Shown here: in pieces, positions 1-7,447 of the stretch | How the letters are laid out: the number at the start of each line of letters is the position of its first letter | Numbering within the stretch: the first letter of the stretch is position 1 | Assembly: GCF_019207085.1 (NCBI RefSeq) | Contig: NZ_JAATOM010000004.1 | Span: 186,001-250,000 of the forward strand | DNA length: 64,000 nucleotides | Origin: Variovorax sp. dw_308 | GTDB lineage: Bacteria > Pseudomonadota > Gammaproteobacteria > Burkholderiales > Burkholderiaceae_C | Direction of reading: 5' to 3' | The notes under the pieces: model-generated | Database searches by the model: none | What the model was told of the DNA's origin: nothing | The model's input: the letters and a program-made list of their open reading frames with translations, nothing else | Program-made: the position numbers and the translations under genes

Positions 1-1376
1 TCGAGCCGAAGACCTCGCGCATCAGCCAGGAAGAATTCATCACCACGCTGCTGGCGCAGACCTCGCTGGAGACCTCTTCGCCGATCAATCTCACGATGGT
101 CGGCATCGACGGCAAGCCGACGCAGAAGTCGCTGCGGCAGATGCTCAACGAGTGGATCGCGTTCCGCGAGATCACGGTCGAGAAGCGCTCGCGGCACCGG
201 CTCGACAAGGTGCTGGACCGCATCCACATCCTCGAAGGCCGGCAACTGGTGCTGCTGAACATCGACGAGGTGATCGCGATCATCCGCGCGGCGGAAGACC
301 CGAAGGCGGCGCTGATCGCGCGCTTCAACCTGAGCGAGCGGCAGGCCGAGGACATCCTTGAAATCCGCCTGCGCCAGTTGGCGCGGCTCGAAGCCATCAA
401 GATCGAACAGGACCTCAAGGGCCTGCGCGAGGAGCAGAAGAAGCTCGAGGACATCCTCGGCAGCCCGGCCGCATTGCGCCGCCTGCTGGTGAAGGAAATC
501 GAGCAGGACGCGAAGACCTTCGAGGACCCGCGCCGTACGGTGATCCAGGCGGAGAAGCGCGCCGTGGCCGAGGTCAGGGTGGTGGACGAGCCGGTGACGG
601 TGATCGTCTCGCAGAAGGGCTGGGTGCGCGCGCAGAAGGGCTGGGCCAGCGAGAAGGCGGCGGGCGGCAACGGCGCGCCGACGGAGTACAGCTTCAAGTC
701 CGGCGACGCGCTGTACGGCGCCTTCGAATGCCGCTCGGTCGACACGCTGCTGGTGTTCGGCACCGCCAAGGACAAGGCGGTGCGCGTCTACACCGTCGCA
801 GTGGCTTCACTGCCGGGCGCACGCGGCGACGGGCAACCCGTGACGACGCTGATCGACCTGGAAAGCGGCACGCACGTGGCGCACTACTTTGCCGGCCCGC
901 TGGGCGCGAGCCTGCTGTTGTCGAACACGGGTGGCTACGGCTTCATCGCGACGGTGGAGAACATGACGTCGCGCCAGCGCGGCGGCAAGGCCTTTGTCGA
1001 CGTGGGCGAGGGCGAGCAGTTGTGCCGGCCTTCGCTGGTGGGCGGCGCCAGCGGCGCGGAGCCGATGCCGCCTGCCACGCATGTGGCTTGCGCGTCGACC
1101 GGCGGGCGCATCCTGACCTTCGAGATCGGTGAACTCAAGGCCCTGCCAAAGGGCGGCCGCGGGCTCACGCTGATCGACCTGGAAGCCAAGGACACGCTCG
1201 CGGGCGCCGCGGCCTACACGCGCAGCGTGAAGATCCAGGGCATCGGGCGCGGCGGCAAGGAGCGCGACGAGACGCTGGAGATCCGCACCTTGAACAACGC
1301 GCGCGGCACGCGGGCGCGCAAGGGCAAGGCGGCCGACCTGGGCTTCAAGCCGGCCAGCATCACGCGCGTGCAATAG
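1..1376 (+). CDS. parC: DNA topoisomerase IV subunit A, 3' part
   Basis: This is the C-terminal 457 residues of ParC; the reading frame is already open at base 3 and the 5' end lies outside the window. ParC forms the DNA-cleaving half of topoisomerase IV, which unlinks daughter chromosomes. The visible part starts in the cleavage core (TTLLAQTSLETSSPINLTMV), passes through the coiled-coil/tower region (FNLSERQAEDILEIRLRQLA) and ends in the beta-pinwheel DNA-wrapping domain with blade-like repeats such as VIVSQKGWVRAQKG and LLLSNTGGYGF. The stop is TAG at 1374-1376. The match to ParC rather than GyrA rests on the shorter C-terminal domain and is a family-level judgement. No ParE gene is visible. 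Confidence 0.93.
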   Translation, partial: EPKTSRISQEEFITTLLAQTSLETSSPINLTMVGIDGKPTQKSLRQMLNEWIAFREITVEKRSRHRLDKVLDRIHILEGRQLVLLNIDEVIAIIRAAEDPKAALIARFNLSERQAEDILEIRLRQLARLEAIKIEQDLKGLREEQKKLEDILGSPAALRRLLVKEIEQDAKTFEDPRRTVIQAEKRAVAEVRVVDEPVTVIVSQKGWVRAQKGWASEKAAGGNGAPTEYSFKSGDALYGAFECRSVDTLLVFGTAKDKAVRVYTVAVASLPGARGDGQPVTTLIDLESGTHVAHYFAGPLGASLLLSNTGGYGFIATVENMTSRQRGGKAFVDVGEGEQLCRPSLVGGASGAEPMPPATHVACASTGGRILTFEIGELKALPKGGRGLTLIDLEAKDTLAGAAAYTRSVKIQGIGRGGKERDETLEIRTLNNARGTRARKGKAADLGFKPASITRVQ

Positions 1377-1397
1377 GGTCAGGCAAGGGACAGCCAG

Positions 1398-1577
1398 ATG
1401 AAATTTGAACTCGTCACCATCCTGATCTTTGTGGTCAGCAGCATCTGCAGCGTCTATCTCGGTCGCTGGATCGGAAAGGGCCGGCGCGAGCGCAAGGCCA
1501 AGCGCGAGCGCGAAGCCGCGCTTGCCAATGAAAGCCGCCAGGCGCGGCGCGCACGCGAGCGGCGCGCGAAGCGCTGA
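1398..1577 (+). CDS. Small single-pass membrane protein with basic tail (59 aa)
   Basis: An ATG at 1398 preceded by AAGGGA (1385-1390) opens a 59-codon frame, 21 bp after parC. Residues 4-20 (ELVTILIFVVSSICSVY) form one hydrophobic helix. The rest is an extremely basic Arg/Lys/Glu/Ala helix (GRRERKAKREREAAL and onward) that should face the cytoplasm and could contact phospholipid or nucleic acid. The family is not recognised. Close spacing after parC suggests cotranscription. The gene is supported by the Shine-Dalgarno site, the membrane-helix/basic-tail composition and the tight fit between its neighbours, since its stop is 1 bp from the stop of the convergent gene. Confidence 0.6.
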   Translation: MKFELVTILIFVVSSICSVYLGRWIGKGRRERKAKREREAALANESRQARRARERRAKR

Positions 1578-1578
1578 C

Positions 1579-2655
1579 CTACTTCAACCCGGCCCACCAG
1601 CGCACGTTGGTTCGCGGCTGGCCGACGGTCACCACCTCGCCGATCTCCGGCGTCGCGAGGTCGATCTTCTTCTCTGCCGCCAGGTCCGCGATGCGGTCGA
1701 GCGGTGCGTGCCAGGTGTGGAAGGCGAGGTCGAAGGTGCTGTTGTGCACGGGGAGCAGCACCTTGGCGCGCACGTCCCCGAAGGCCTGGATGTCCTCCTC
1801 CGGCGTCATGTGCACCGAGGGCCACCATTCGTCGTACTGGCCGTTCTCGATCATGGCCAGGTCGAAGCTGTCGAATCGCTCGCCGATTTTCCTGAAGCCG
1901 CTGGAGTAGCCGGAGTCGCCGCTGTAGAAGATGCGTTGCGGCCCGCTCTGGATCACCCACGAGGCCCACAGCGTTTCGCTGCGATCGCTCAATGTGCGGC
2001 CGGAGAAGTGCTGCGACGGCGTGGCGGTCACCTGCACCTCGCCCTGCCTGGCGGACTGCCACCAGTCGAGTTCGGTGATGCGCTCCGCGGGTACGCCCAT
2101 CGATCGCAGGCGCTGGCCCACGGCCAGTGGCACGAAGAAGCGCTGCGCGCGTAGCGCCAGGTATTCGATGGTGGGAGCGTCGAGGTGGTCGTAGTGGTCG
2201 TGCGAGATGATCACGCCGTCGATGGCGGGCAACTGCTGCAGGGCGATGGGCGGTGCATGGAAGCGCTTCGGACCCATGAAGCCGAAAGGCGACGCGCGCT
2301 CGCTGAACATCGGATCGATCAGCCAGAACTTGCCGCGCAACTTGAGCAATGTGGACGCATGGCCGATGCGCATGACATGGTTGGCTTGCGGGTCCAGCGC
2401 TTCCAGTTGCGCGGTGTCGAGCGGCCGCACGGGAATGGCGTCGACCGGTGCGGCATCGGGTTTGGCGCCGAACAGGAAGCGCCACCAGATCCTGGCCGCG
2501 TTGGCCGTGGGCTTCGCGTCTGGATTCGGCGCATTGACGAAGCCGCAGTCCTTGAACTGCGGTGACGCGGCATAGGGTGATTCGCAGGCGCCGGAGTTTC
2601 CGCAGGCGGTGACGAGGACAAGGGCGGCGGCGAGCAGCAGGCGGGTGGCGATCAT
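1579..2655 (-). CDS. MBL-fold metallo-hydrolase lipoprotein (UlaG/RomA-like)
   Basis: A 358-residue protein. It begins with a lipoprotein signal peptide whose lipobox is LVTAC (Cys18), so the mature protein is probably membrane anchored. The metallo-beta-lactamase core carries the zinc motif HDHYDH at residues 152-157, preceded by IGHASTLLKLRGKFWLIDP, the pattern of UlaG/RomA/NAPE-phospholipase-D-like hydrolases. Further metal-ligand segments include YSGDSGY and LLPVHNSTFDLAF. The substrate is unknown; relatives act on lactones, phosphodiesters or N-acyl phosphatidylethanolamine. A longer upstream frame exists, but the start was placed at the ATG that gives the signal peptide. It follows the PIG-L gene on the same strand with a 61-bp gap. 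Confidence 0.8.
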   Translation of the reverse strand: MIATRLLLAAALVLVTACGNSGACESPYAASPQFKDCGFVNAPNPDAKPTANAARIWWRFLFGAKPDAAPVDAIPVRPLDTAQLEALDPQANHVMRIGHASTLLKLRGKFWLIDPMFSERASPFGFMGPKRFHAPPIALQQLPAIDGVIISHDHYDHLDAPTIEYLALRAQRFFVPLAVGQRLRSMGVPAERITELDWWQSARQGEVQVTATPSQHFSGRTLSDRSETLWASWVIQSGPQRIFYSGDSGYSSGFRKIGERFDSFDLAMIENGQYDEWWPSVHMTPEEDIQAFGDVRAKVLLPVHNSTFDLAFHTWHAPLDRIADLAAEKKIDLATPEIGEVVTVGQPRTNVRWWAGLK

Positions 2656-2716
2656 CCGCGCGAGGATAGTGGAAGCGCCTGGATGCTCAGTGCACAGCGA
2701 GCGCTGCGCGGCGGGT

Positions 2717-3478
2717 TCAGGTGAACATGACCTCGAAAGGCCAGGCCGCGCGCGTGACCGCGCTGTTGCAAAGGTTGGGGTCGCCGATGATCGACGGCAC
2801 GGTTTGCAGCCGGGCCTCGAAGGCCTCCAGCGCCTTGCGCTTGCGGTCCAGCGCGCTGGCGTCGAGCGGGAGTCGACGCGCCCGGCGCCAGGGCAGGCGC
2901 GCGTCGCCGGGCGCGGCCCAGTGCCAGGCGCGCACGGGCGTTTCCACGAGTCGAGCGCCGCAGCGGGCGGCGGCGAAGGCGCAGGCATGGCCGGCGGCCT
3001 CGTGGTCGGGCGGGCCATCCATGCGCCAAGTGGTGAACACCACGTCGTTCGGCCCCAGCAGCGGCTGCAGGCGTTCGGCCAGCATGCGGCGCAGGATGTT
3101 GAGGCTGCCGTCGGGGAAGCCGAGGCGCACCGGATCGTCGACGACGCCCAGGCGGTGCAGCGCGCGGCGGCTTTCGACGGGGAGCATGCGGGCGCGCGGG
3201 TCTGGAGGCCAGTGCCGAGTCTCGCTGGAACTGGCGATGCCGTCGGTGACGGCAACGATGCAGATCTCGCGCGCTTGCGCGGCCAGTTGCGCAAGCAAGC
3301 CGCCGAGCGCGAGTACCTCGTCGTCCGGATGCGGCGCGACGACCACCGCGCGGGCGCCTGCGGGCACGAGTTCATCGATCGAGATCGGGGCGATGTCGGC
3401 CAGGCCGGGCCAGTCCAGCCAGTCGGTCACGACGGCATCTTCAACCGGGCAGTCTTCGCGAAGGGCAGCAGTCAGCAT
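2717..3478 (-). CDS. PIG-L (LmbE-like) family deacetylase
   Basis: A 253-residue protein with the PIG-L signature VVVAPHPDDEVLALGG (HPDDE at residues 50-54) and the downstream metal-binding segment PPDHEAAGHA (His159, His164). The family consists of zinc-dependent N-deacetylases acting on N-acetylglucosaminyl substrates, for example GlcNAc-PI, MshB and BshB. The real substrate here is unknown. The start ATG at 3478 has an AAGGAG site five bases upstream. No signal peptide is visible, so it should be cytoplasmic. The MBL-fold lipoprotein lies downstream on the same strand and may be cotranscribed. No mycothiol or bacillithiol genes are near. Confidence 0.85.
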   Translation of the reverse strand: MLTAALREDCPVEDAVVTDWLDWPGLADIAPISIDELVPAGARAVVVAPHPDDEVLALGGLLAQLAAQAREICIVAVTDGIASSSETRHWPPDPRARMLPVESRRALHRLGVVDDPVRLGFPDGSLNILRRMLAERLQPLLGPNDVVFTTWRMDGPPDHEAAGHACAFAAARCGARLVETPVRAWHWAAPGDARLPWRRARRLPLDASALDRKRKALEAFEARLQTVPSIIGDPNLCNSAVTRAAWPFEVMFT

Positions 3479-3727
3479 GAGTCTCCTTGCCTCTCTTGTC
3501 GGTTTCGCGGTCGTGCTCTGCGACCGGCGGGACGGTCATGGTATGCGCGAAGCGACCTTGTCGGTAGCCGGGATGACCGGCCGCTTGCTCTACGCCATGC
3601 GCGCTATGGCGGCGGCCAGGTGCCGGCGTCACAGTGGAGGGCAACGCTGGACAAGTCCCGCGCGTCATGCACCGCCTGCGGCGTTGCAAATCCTCGCCAC
3701 GGCGCGCGCAACACGGAGGTCTTTGCC

Positions 3728-5317
3728 ATGACGGACAAGCGCTATCCCATCATCTATGTGCGCGGCTACGCGATGACCGCCAACGAGCGCGACGAGACGA
3801 CGGCCGACCCGTTCTGCGGCTTCAACGTGGGCTCGACGGTGTACCGGGCGACGGTCGACAAGACGGCGGCGGCGCAGAAGTTCGTGTTCGAGTCGCCGGT
3901 GGTGCGGCTGCTGGCCGACTTCCAGTACATGAGCGTCTACCAGAACGGGCTCGACATCCTCGACGAGGACTGGAAGCCGCCGCCGGACGAGACCGGGGCG
4001 GACGTCGAGGGTATTCCGTCGGCCTCGGTCATCATCTACCGCTACTACGAGACGGGCTCCGACCTGCTCGGCGATGGCAAGGCGCGCGACATCATGTCCT
4101 ACGCGAAGGGGTTGAACGATCTCATCCTGCGCGTGAAGGACCTGGTCGCCAAGCGTGAGGGGGCGGCCGGGTCGGATGACTTCCGCTGCTACCTGGTCGC
4201 GCATTCGATGGGCGGGCTGGTGTGCCGCGCCTTTCTGCAGAACCCCGCGCTCGGCGACGACAAGGCGCGCAAGTGCGTCGACAAGTTCTTCACCTACGCC
4301 ACGCCACACAACGGCATCGACATCGGCGGCGTCAACGTGCCGAGCTGGTTGACGGCGAACGAGATCAACACCTTCAACCGCGACAAGATCGCCGAGTTCC
4401 TGGCCACGCCGAAGATCAACGAGCGCGTCGACTACCTGCCCCCGACGGCCATCGCGCCGGAGCGCGTGTTCTGCATGGTGGGCTCGAACCGCGGCGACTA
4501 TGAGGTGGCGATGGGCGCGTCGCGCATGTTCGCGGGCCACGGCAGCGACGGCCTGGTGCGCGTGGAGAACGCCACGCTGTGCTTCTTCGACAAGGACGGC
4601 AAGGAGCGGCCGGTGGCCACGGCCTACACCTACCGGTCGCACTCGGGCTACTTCGGCATCGTCAACTCGGAGGAGGCGTTCCAGAACCTGGTGCGCTTCC
4701 TGTTCGGCGATGTGCGGGTGGACCTCTGGTTCGACGTCGACAGCGTGATCCTGCCGCCGGACATCCCGAAGGACGCCGATGTCGATGCGCTCTACCAGGT
4801 CGAGCTACTGGCTGCGCCGCGCGGCAAGCGCTGGTACCTGAGCCGGCGCGTGGCGGAGGAGGATTCGCCGGCCTGCCGCACGCACAAGGAGTTGACCAAT
4901 CCCGCGACGCCGGAGAAGCGCTCGATCTACCTGTCGACCGTGTTCCTCTCCAACAAGGCGCGCGTGAAGCAGGACCGTCCCACGCTCGCGTACGCCATGA
5001 CGCTGGGTGTGCGCGTGCCGGACTACCAGGTCAACAAAAAGTTCTGGGTCGACGGCCACTACGAAGGCAGCTCACTGTTCCGCGACACGCTGATCATCGA
5101 GATCGAGCCGCCGGCCGCCGACGACACGACCAGGACATGGAAGGTGAAGTACGGCTGGCAATCCGACACCGCCGGCCGCGCCACCGTGCCGACGAACTAC
5201 AACGACGTCATCGACGGCAAGCTGCAGTTCGTGGTGCCCTTGTCGACGAAGGGCGCGGTGCTGGCTGCGCCGAGCATCTCAGGCAAGGTGCGCTTGTCGG
5301 TGAGTGCGTGGAGCTGA
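3728..5317 (+). CDS. Alpha/beta-hydrolase lipase-like protein (529 aa)
   Basis: The ATG at 3728 is preceded by GGAGG (3715-3719). The frame is open far upstream, but that stretch lies antisense to the PIG-L gene and is rejected. The N-terminus RYPIIYVRGYAM is the first strand of a lipase-type alpha/beta hydrolase. The nucleophile elbow is VAHSMGG with Ser160, and a likely catalytic-His region is SHSGYFGIVNSEEAF. The second half (from about residue 345) is beta-rich, possibly a C2- or jelly-roll-like accessory domain. No signal peptide is seen, which is unusual for a lipase and suggests an intracellular substrate or non-classical export. The exact family (PGAP1/lipase class 2-like) is uncertain. 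Confidence 0.78.
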   Translation: MTDKRYPIIYVRGYAMTANERDETTADPFCGFNVGSTVYRATVDKTAAAQKFVFESPVVRLLADFQYMSVYQNGLDILDEDWKPPPDETGADVEGIPSASVIIYRYYETGSDLLGDGKARDIMSYAKGLNDLILRVKDLVAKREGAAGSDDFRCYLVAHSMGGLVCRAFLQNPALGDDKARKCVDKFFTYATPHNGIDIGGVNVPSWLTANEINTFNRDKIAEFLATPKINERVDYLPPTAIAPERVFCMVGSNRGDYEVAMGASRMFAGHGSDGLVRVENATLCFFDKDGKERPVATAYTYRSHSGYFGIVNSEEAFQNLVRFLFGDVRVDLWFDVDSVILPPDIPKDADVDALYQVELLAAPRGKRWYLSRRVAEEDSPACRTHKELTNPATPEKRSIYLSTVFLSNKARVKQDRPTLAYAMTLGVRVPDYQVNKKFWVDGHYEGSSLFRDTLIIEIEPPAADDTTRTWKVKYGWQSDTAGRATVPTNYNDVIDGKLQFVVPLSTKGAVLAAPSISGKVRLSVSAWS

Positions 5318-5617
5318 GGCTGGCGGACGGCGTTTCGCCGGTTGCCTGAAGACAGGAAGCTCGCCTCCAGGTTCTTGCATTCCCGTCGCAGGATCGCTGA
5401 CCAAATGGCGGCCGGTCTCGATGCAGCCGGCATCGCAGCCCCCCTCGAAGTCGTACCACTGGCCGCTGTCGTCCAGGTCCCACGGCTGGCCCGCGTCTGT
5501 AACAGCACGCGGGCGCGGCTGATGCGGAGGTGCTGCGCACCACAAATTCTTGACGAAATGTTACTGTTTGCGAAAATAAGGGTATAAACCGTTTATATCA
5601 ATTACAGATTCCTGCTC
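5318..5617. other. Intergenic stretch between lipase and H1-like gene
   Basis: About 300 bases without a convincing gene. On the minus strand a TTG-initiated frame (5545 down to 5279, 88 codons) contains the Asp/Glu/Gly-rich segment DDSGQWYDFEGGCDAGC, which looks more protein-like than a typical shadow. However, it has a poor start and runs into the 3' end of the lipase gene, so it is not called. The last 80 bases are clearly AT-rich and form the promoter region of the next gene. Confidence 0.4.
5550..5588 (+). promoter_or_regulatory. Probable promoter of the H1-like gene
   Basis: An AT-rich island contains two overlapping sigma-70-like arrangements. One is TTGACG (5550-5555) with a 17-bp spacer to AAAATA (5573-5578). 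The other is TTACTG (5561-5566) with a 16-bp spacer to TATAAA (5583-5588). Either would start transcription 20-40 bases before the ATG at 5618. This is by inspection only. Confidence 0.5.
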
Positions 5618-6487
5618 ATGGCAACCAGCATCGCGAACCAGAACCCCGTGCCAACCGACGTCGAGGCCGCGTCCGTCGCAGCCACGCCGTCCATCGACGC
5701 CGTTGAGGCATCCGCAGTGCCGACCGAGGCACTGCCTGTGGCCGCGACGCAAGACGCAAGTCCTTCCACCGCTGGCACCCCCAAGACCGCTTCGACGCCC
5801 CGCCGTGCGAAGGTCGCCGCCGAGGCCGGGACCAAGGTCGCGAAGAAGGTTGGCGCCAAGGCCGTGAAAAAGGCTGGCGCCAAGGTCGTGAAGAAGTCTG
5901 GCGCCAAGGCCGTGAGGAAGGTTGTCAAGAAGGCTGACGCCACGCCCGCCACCAAGACCGGCGCCAAGTCAGTGACCAAGTCAGCGATCAAGACCGCCGC
6001 CAAGACGCCCGCCAAGTCGCCAGTGAAGACCGCGACGAAGAAGCGGGTCGCACCGGGCACGAAGCTCGCGTTCGTTCCGCCGCCGGTCAAGGCCCCAGCC
6101 GTAGCGGCCCCCGAGGCGCCGAAGCCTGCAAGCGCGCCCGTGCAGAAGCAGGGCAAGCCGAAAGCCAAGGCGGTCAAGCCCAAGTCCGCGGAAATCAAGC
6201 AGAAGGCCCCCGGCAAGAATGCGGAAAAGGCCGTGGCTGGCGTCAAGAAGGCGGAGGTTCCGAAGGCAAAGCTCGTTCGCGACAGCTTCACGATGCCCAA
6301 GGACGACTACGCGCTGATTGCCGCGCTCAAGGACCGCGCGCTGAAGTTCAAGCGACCGGCGAAGAAGAGCGAGTTGCTGCGCGCCGGGCTCCATGCATTG
6401 CAGGCGCTCTCCGCCCCAGCCCTGCGTGAAGCGCTGGATGCGCTGACGCCGTTGAAGACGGGCCGTCCCCGCAAGGACGCGGCCTGA
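5618..6487 (+). CDS. Histone-H1-like Lys/Ala-rich DNA-binding protein
   Basis: A 289-residue protein. Residues 1-60 are Ala/Val/Thr/Pro-rich. Residues about 60-220 are low-complexity Lys/Ala/Pro/Thr repeats of the type KKxGAKxVKK, as in eukaryotic H1 tails, AlgP and Bordetella BpH2. A compact C-terminal domain (about 225-289, starting RDSFTMPKDDYALIAALKDR and ending KTGRPRKDAA) looks like a folded ribbon-helix-helix-like or helical module with a basic AT-hook-like GRPRK end. Such proteins coat DNA non-specifically in betaproteobacteria. The repeat length probably varies between strains through recombination. It has its own AT-rich promoter and appears monocistronic. Confidence 0.75.
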   Translation: MATSIANQNPVPTDVEAASVAATPSIDAVEASAVPTEALPVAATQDASPSTAGTPKTASTPRRAKVAAEAGTKVAKKVGAKAVKKAGAKVVKKSGAKAVRKVVKKADATPATKTGAKSVTKSAIKTAAKTPAKSPVKTATKKRVAPGTKLAFVPPPVKAPAVAAPEAPKPASAPVQKQGKPKAKAVKPKSAEIKQKAPGKNAEKAVAGVKKAEVPKAKLVRDSFTMPKDDYALIAALKDRALKFKRPAKKSELLRAGLHALQALSAPALREALDALTPLKTGRPRKDAA

Positions 6488-6503
6488 GCCTTCCGCGATC
6501 GCC

Positions 6504-7397
6504 TCAGCCGCCGCTGGCGGTGCTGGCGGCGCAAGGCAGCGTCATGAGTGCCTGCCCCATGCGGATCTGCCGGCCCGGCGCAATGCCCGGGGCGAGCGCA
6601 AAGCCGGCGGGCGCGAAGACGATGATGGTCGAGCCGTGCTCGAACCAGCCCATCTCGTCACCCTTGCGATAGTCGGCCGTGCAATCGATGCGCTTCGGCC
6701 CGCGGTAGCCCAGGTGCAGCAGCAGGTCCAGGCAGTGCAGTCGCAGGCTGGCCACCAGGATCGCCGCCACCGGCACCAGTGCGATGCGGTGGTCGCTGCC
6801 TAGAAGTCGTGCCTCGACCAGCGCGCGCTCGTTGCGACAGAACAGGCGCTCGACGCGCTTGAGCGCGATCGGGTTCACGTTCCACGTATCGCCCGACAGG
6901 TAGGTCACTCGCTCGACCCGGCTGTCGTGCGGCGCATGGAAGCGGTGGTACATGCTCGACGTCAGCCGCAGCGTGACGTAGCAGCCGTCGCGGAACGGCT
7001 CGAAGGCTTGCGCGTCGCCGAACAGTTCAGCTGCTTCGTACGGAAAGCCCTTCGCCTGGAACACGCGCGTTCCGTCGACCGCGCCGCAGGCGCCGACGAT
7101 CGCATCGCAGGGGCTGGCCAATACATCGGGATCGCCGTCGACAGAGCGCGCGCCGGGCTTGAGTTCGCGCGTGAAGCAGTCGTGCAGGCTGTCGAAGTGC
7201 GTCTTCTTCGAATCGCTCAGGTCGAGTTCGGTGAACAGGCGCCAGACCGCGATCGACGCGTCTCGTACCCAAGGGTTGCGCAACTTGCTGAACCACCCCA
7301 TGAAGCGCGTCAGCGCCATGCGCGGGACGCGGTTGGTCAGCAGGAAGTTGAGGTCTTCCTGCTGCAGCAAGGCATCGCGCCATCGAAGTGTTTTCAT
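6504..7397 (-). CDS. psd: Phosphatidylserine decarboxylase proenzyme
   Basis: A 297-residue protein matching the long (E. coli Psd-like) class. Psd makes phosphatidylethanolamine from phosphatidylserine at the inner membrane using a self-generated pyruvoyl group. Catalytic Asp98 (ASPCDAI) and His154 (HRFHAPHD) are present. The self-cleavage motif reads WFEHGSTIIVF, with Ser256 as pyruvoyl precursor. The usual LGST is therefore HGST, but the Gly-Ser-Thr core is kept. The N-terminal region (SDSKKTHFDSLHDCFTRELK) is also typical. It is divergent from the aminotransferase at 7448, with only 50 bp between starts, so the two probably share a control region. A second psd may exist elsewhere in the genome. 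Confidence 0.9.
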   Translation of the reverse strand: MKTLRWRDALLQQEDLNFLLTNRVPRMALTRFMGWFSKLRNPWVRDASIAVWRLFTELDLSDSKKTHFDSLHDCFTRELKPGARSVDGDPDVLASPCDAIVGACGAVDGTRVFQAKGFPYEAAELFGDAQAFEPFRDGCYVTLRLTSSMYHRFHAPHDSRVERVTYLSGDTWNVNPIALKRVERLFCRNERALVEARLLGSDHRIALVPVAAILVASLRLHCLDLLLHLGYRGPKRIDCTADYRKGDEMGWFEHGSTIIVFAPAGFALAPGIAPGRQIRMGQALMTLPCAASTASGG

Positions 7398-7447
7398 GAG
7401 GCTGTCAAGAAGGTGGGATAGACAGGGGGATCGCTCCAGAACTCACC

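Noticed and set aside
2609..3727. N-terminal extension of the lipase (plus strand)
   Set aside because: Lies antisense to the PIG-L gene, is Arg/Gly-rich, and a strong SD and ATG occur at 3715-3728.
5279..5545. Minus-strand frame with DDSGQWYDFEGGCDAGC
   Set aside because: TTG start without ribosome site, overlaps the lipase 3' end, no family recognised; kept only as a note.
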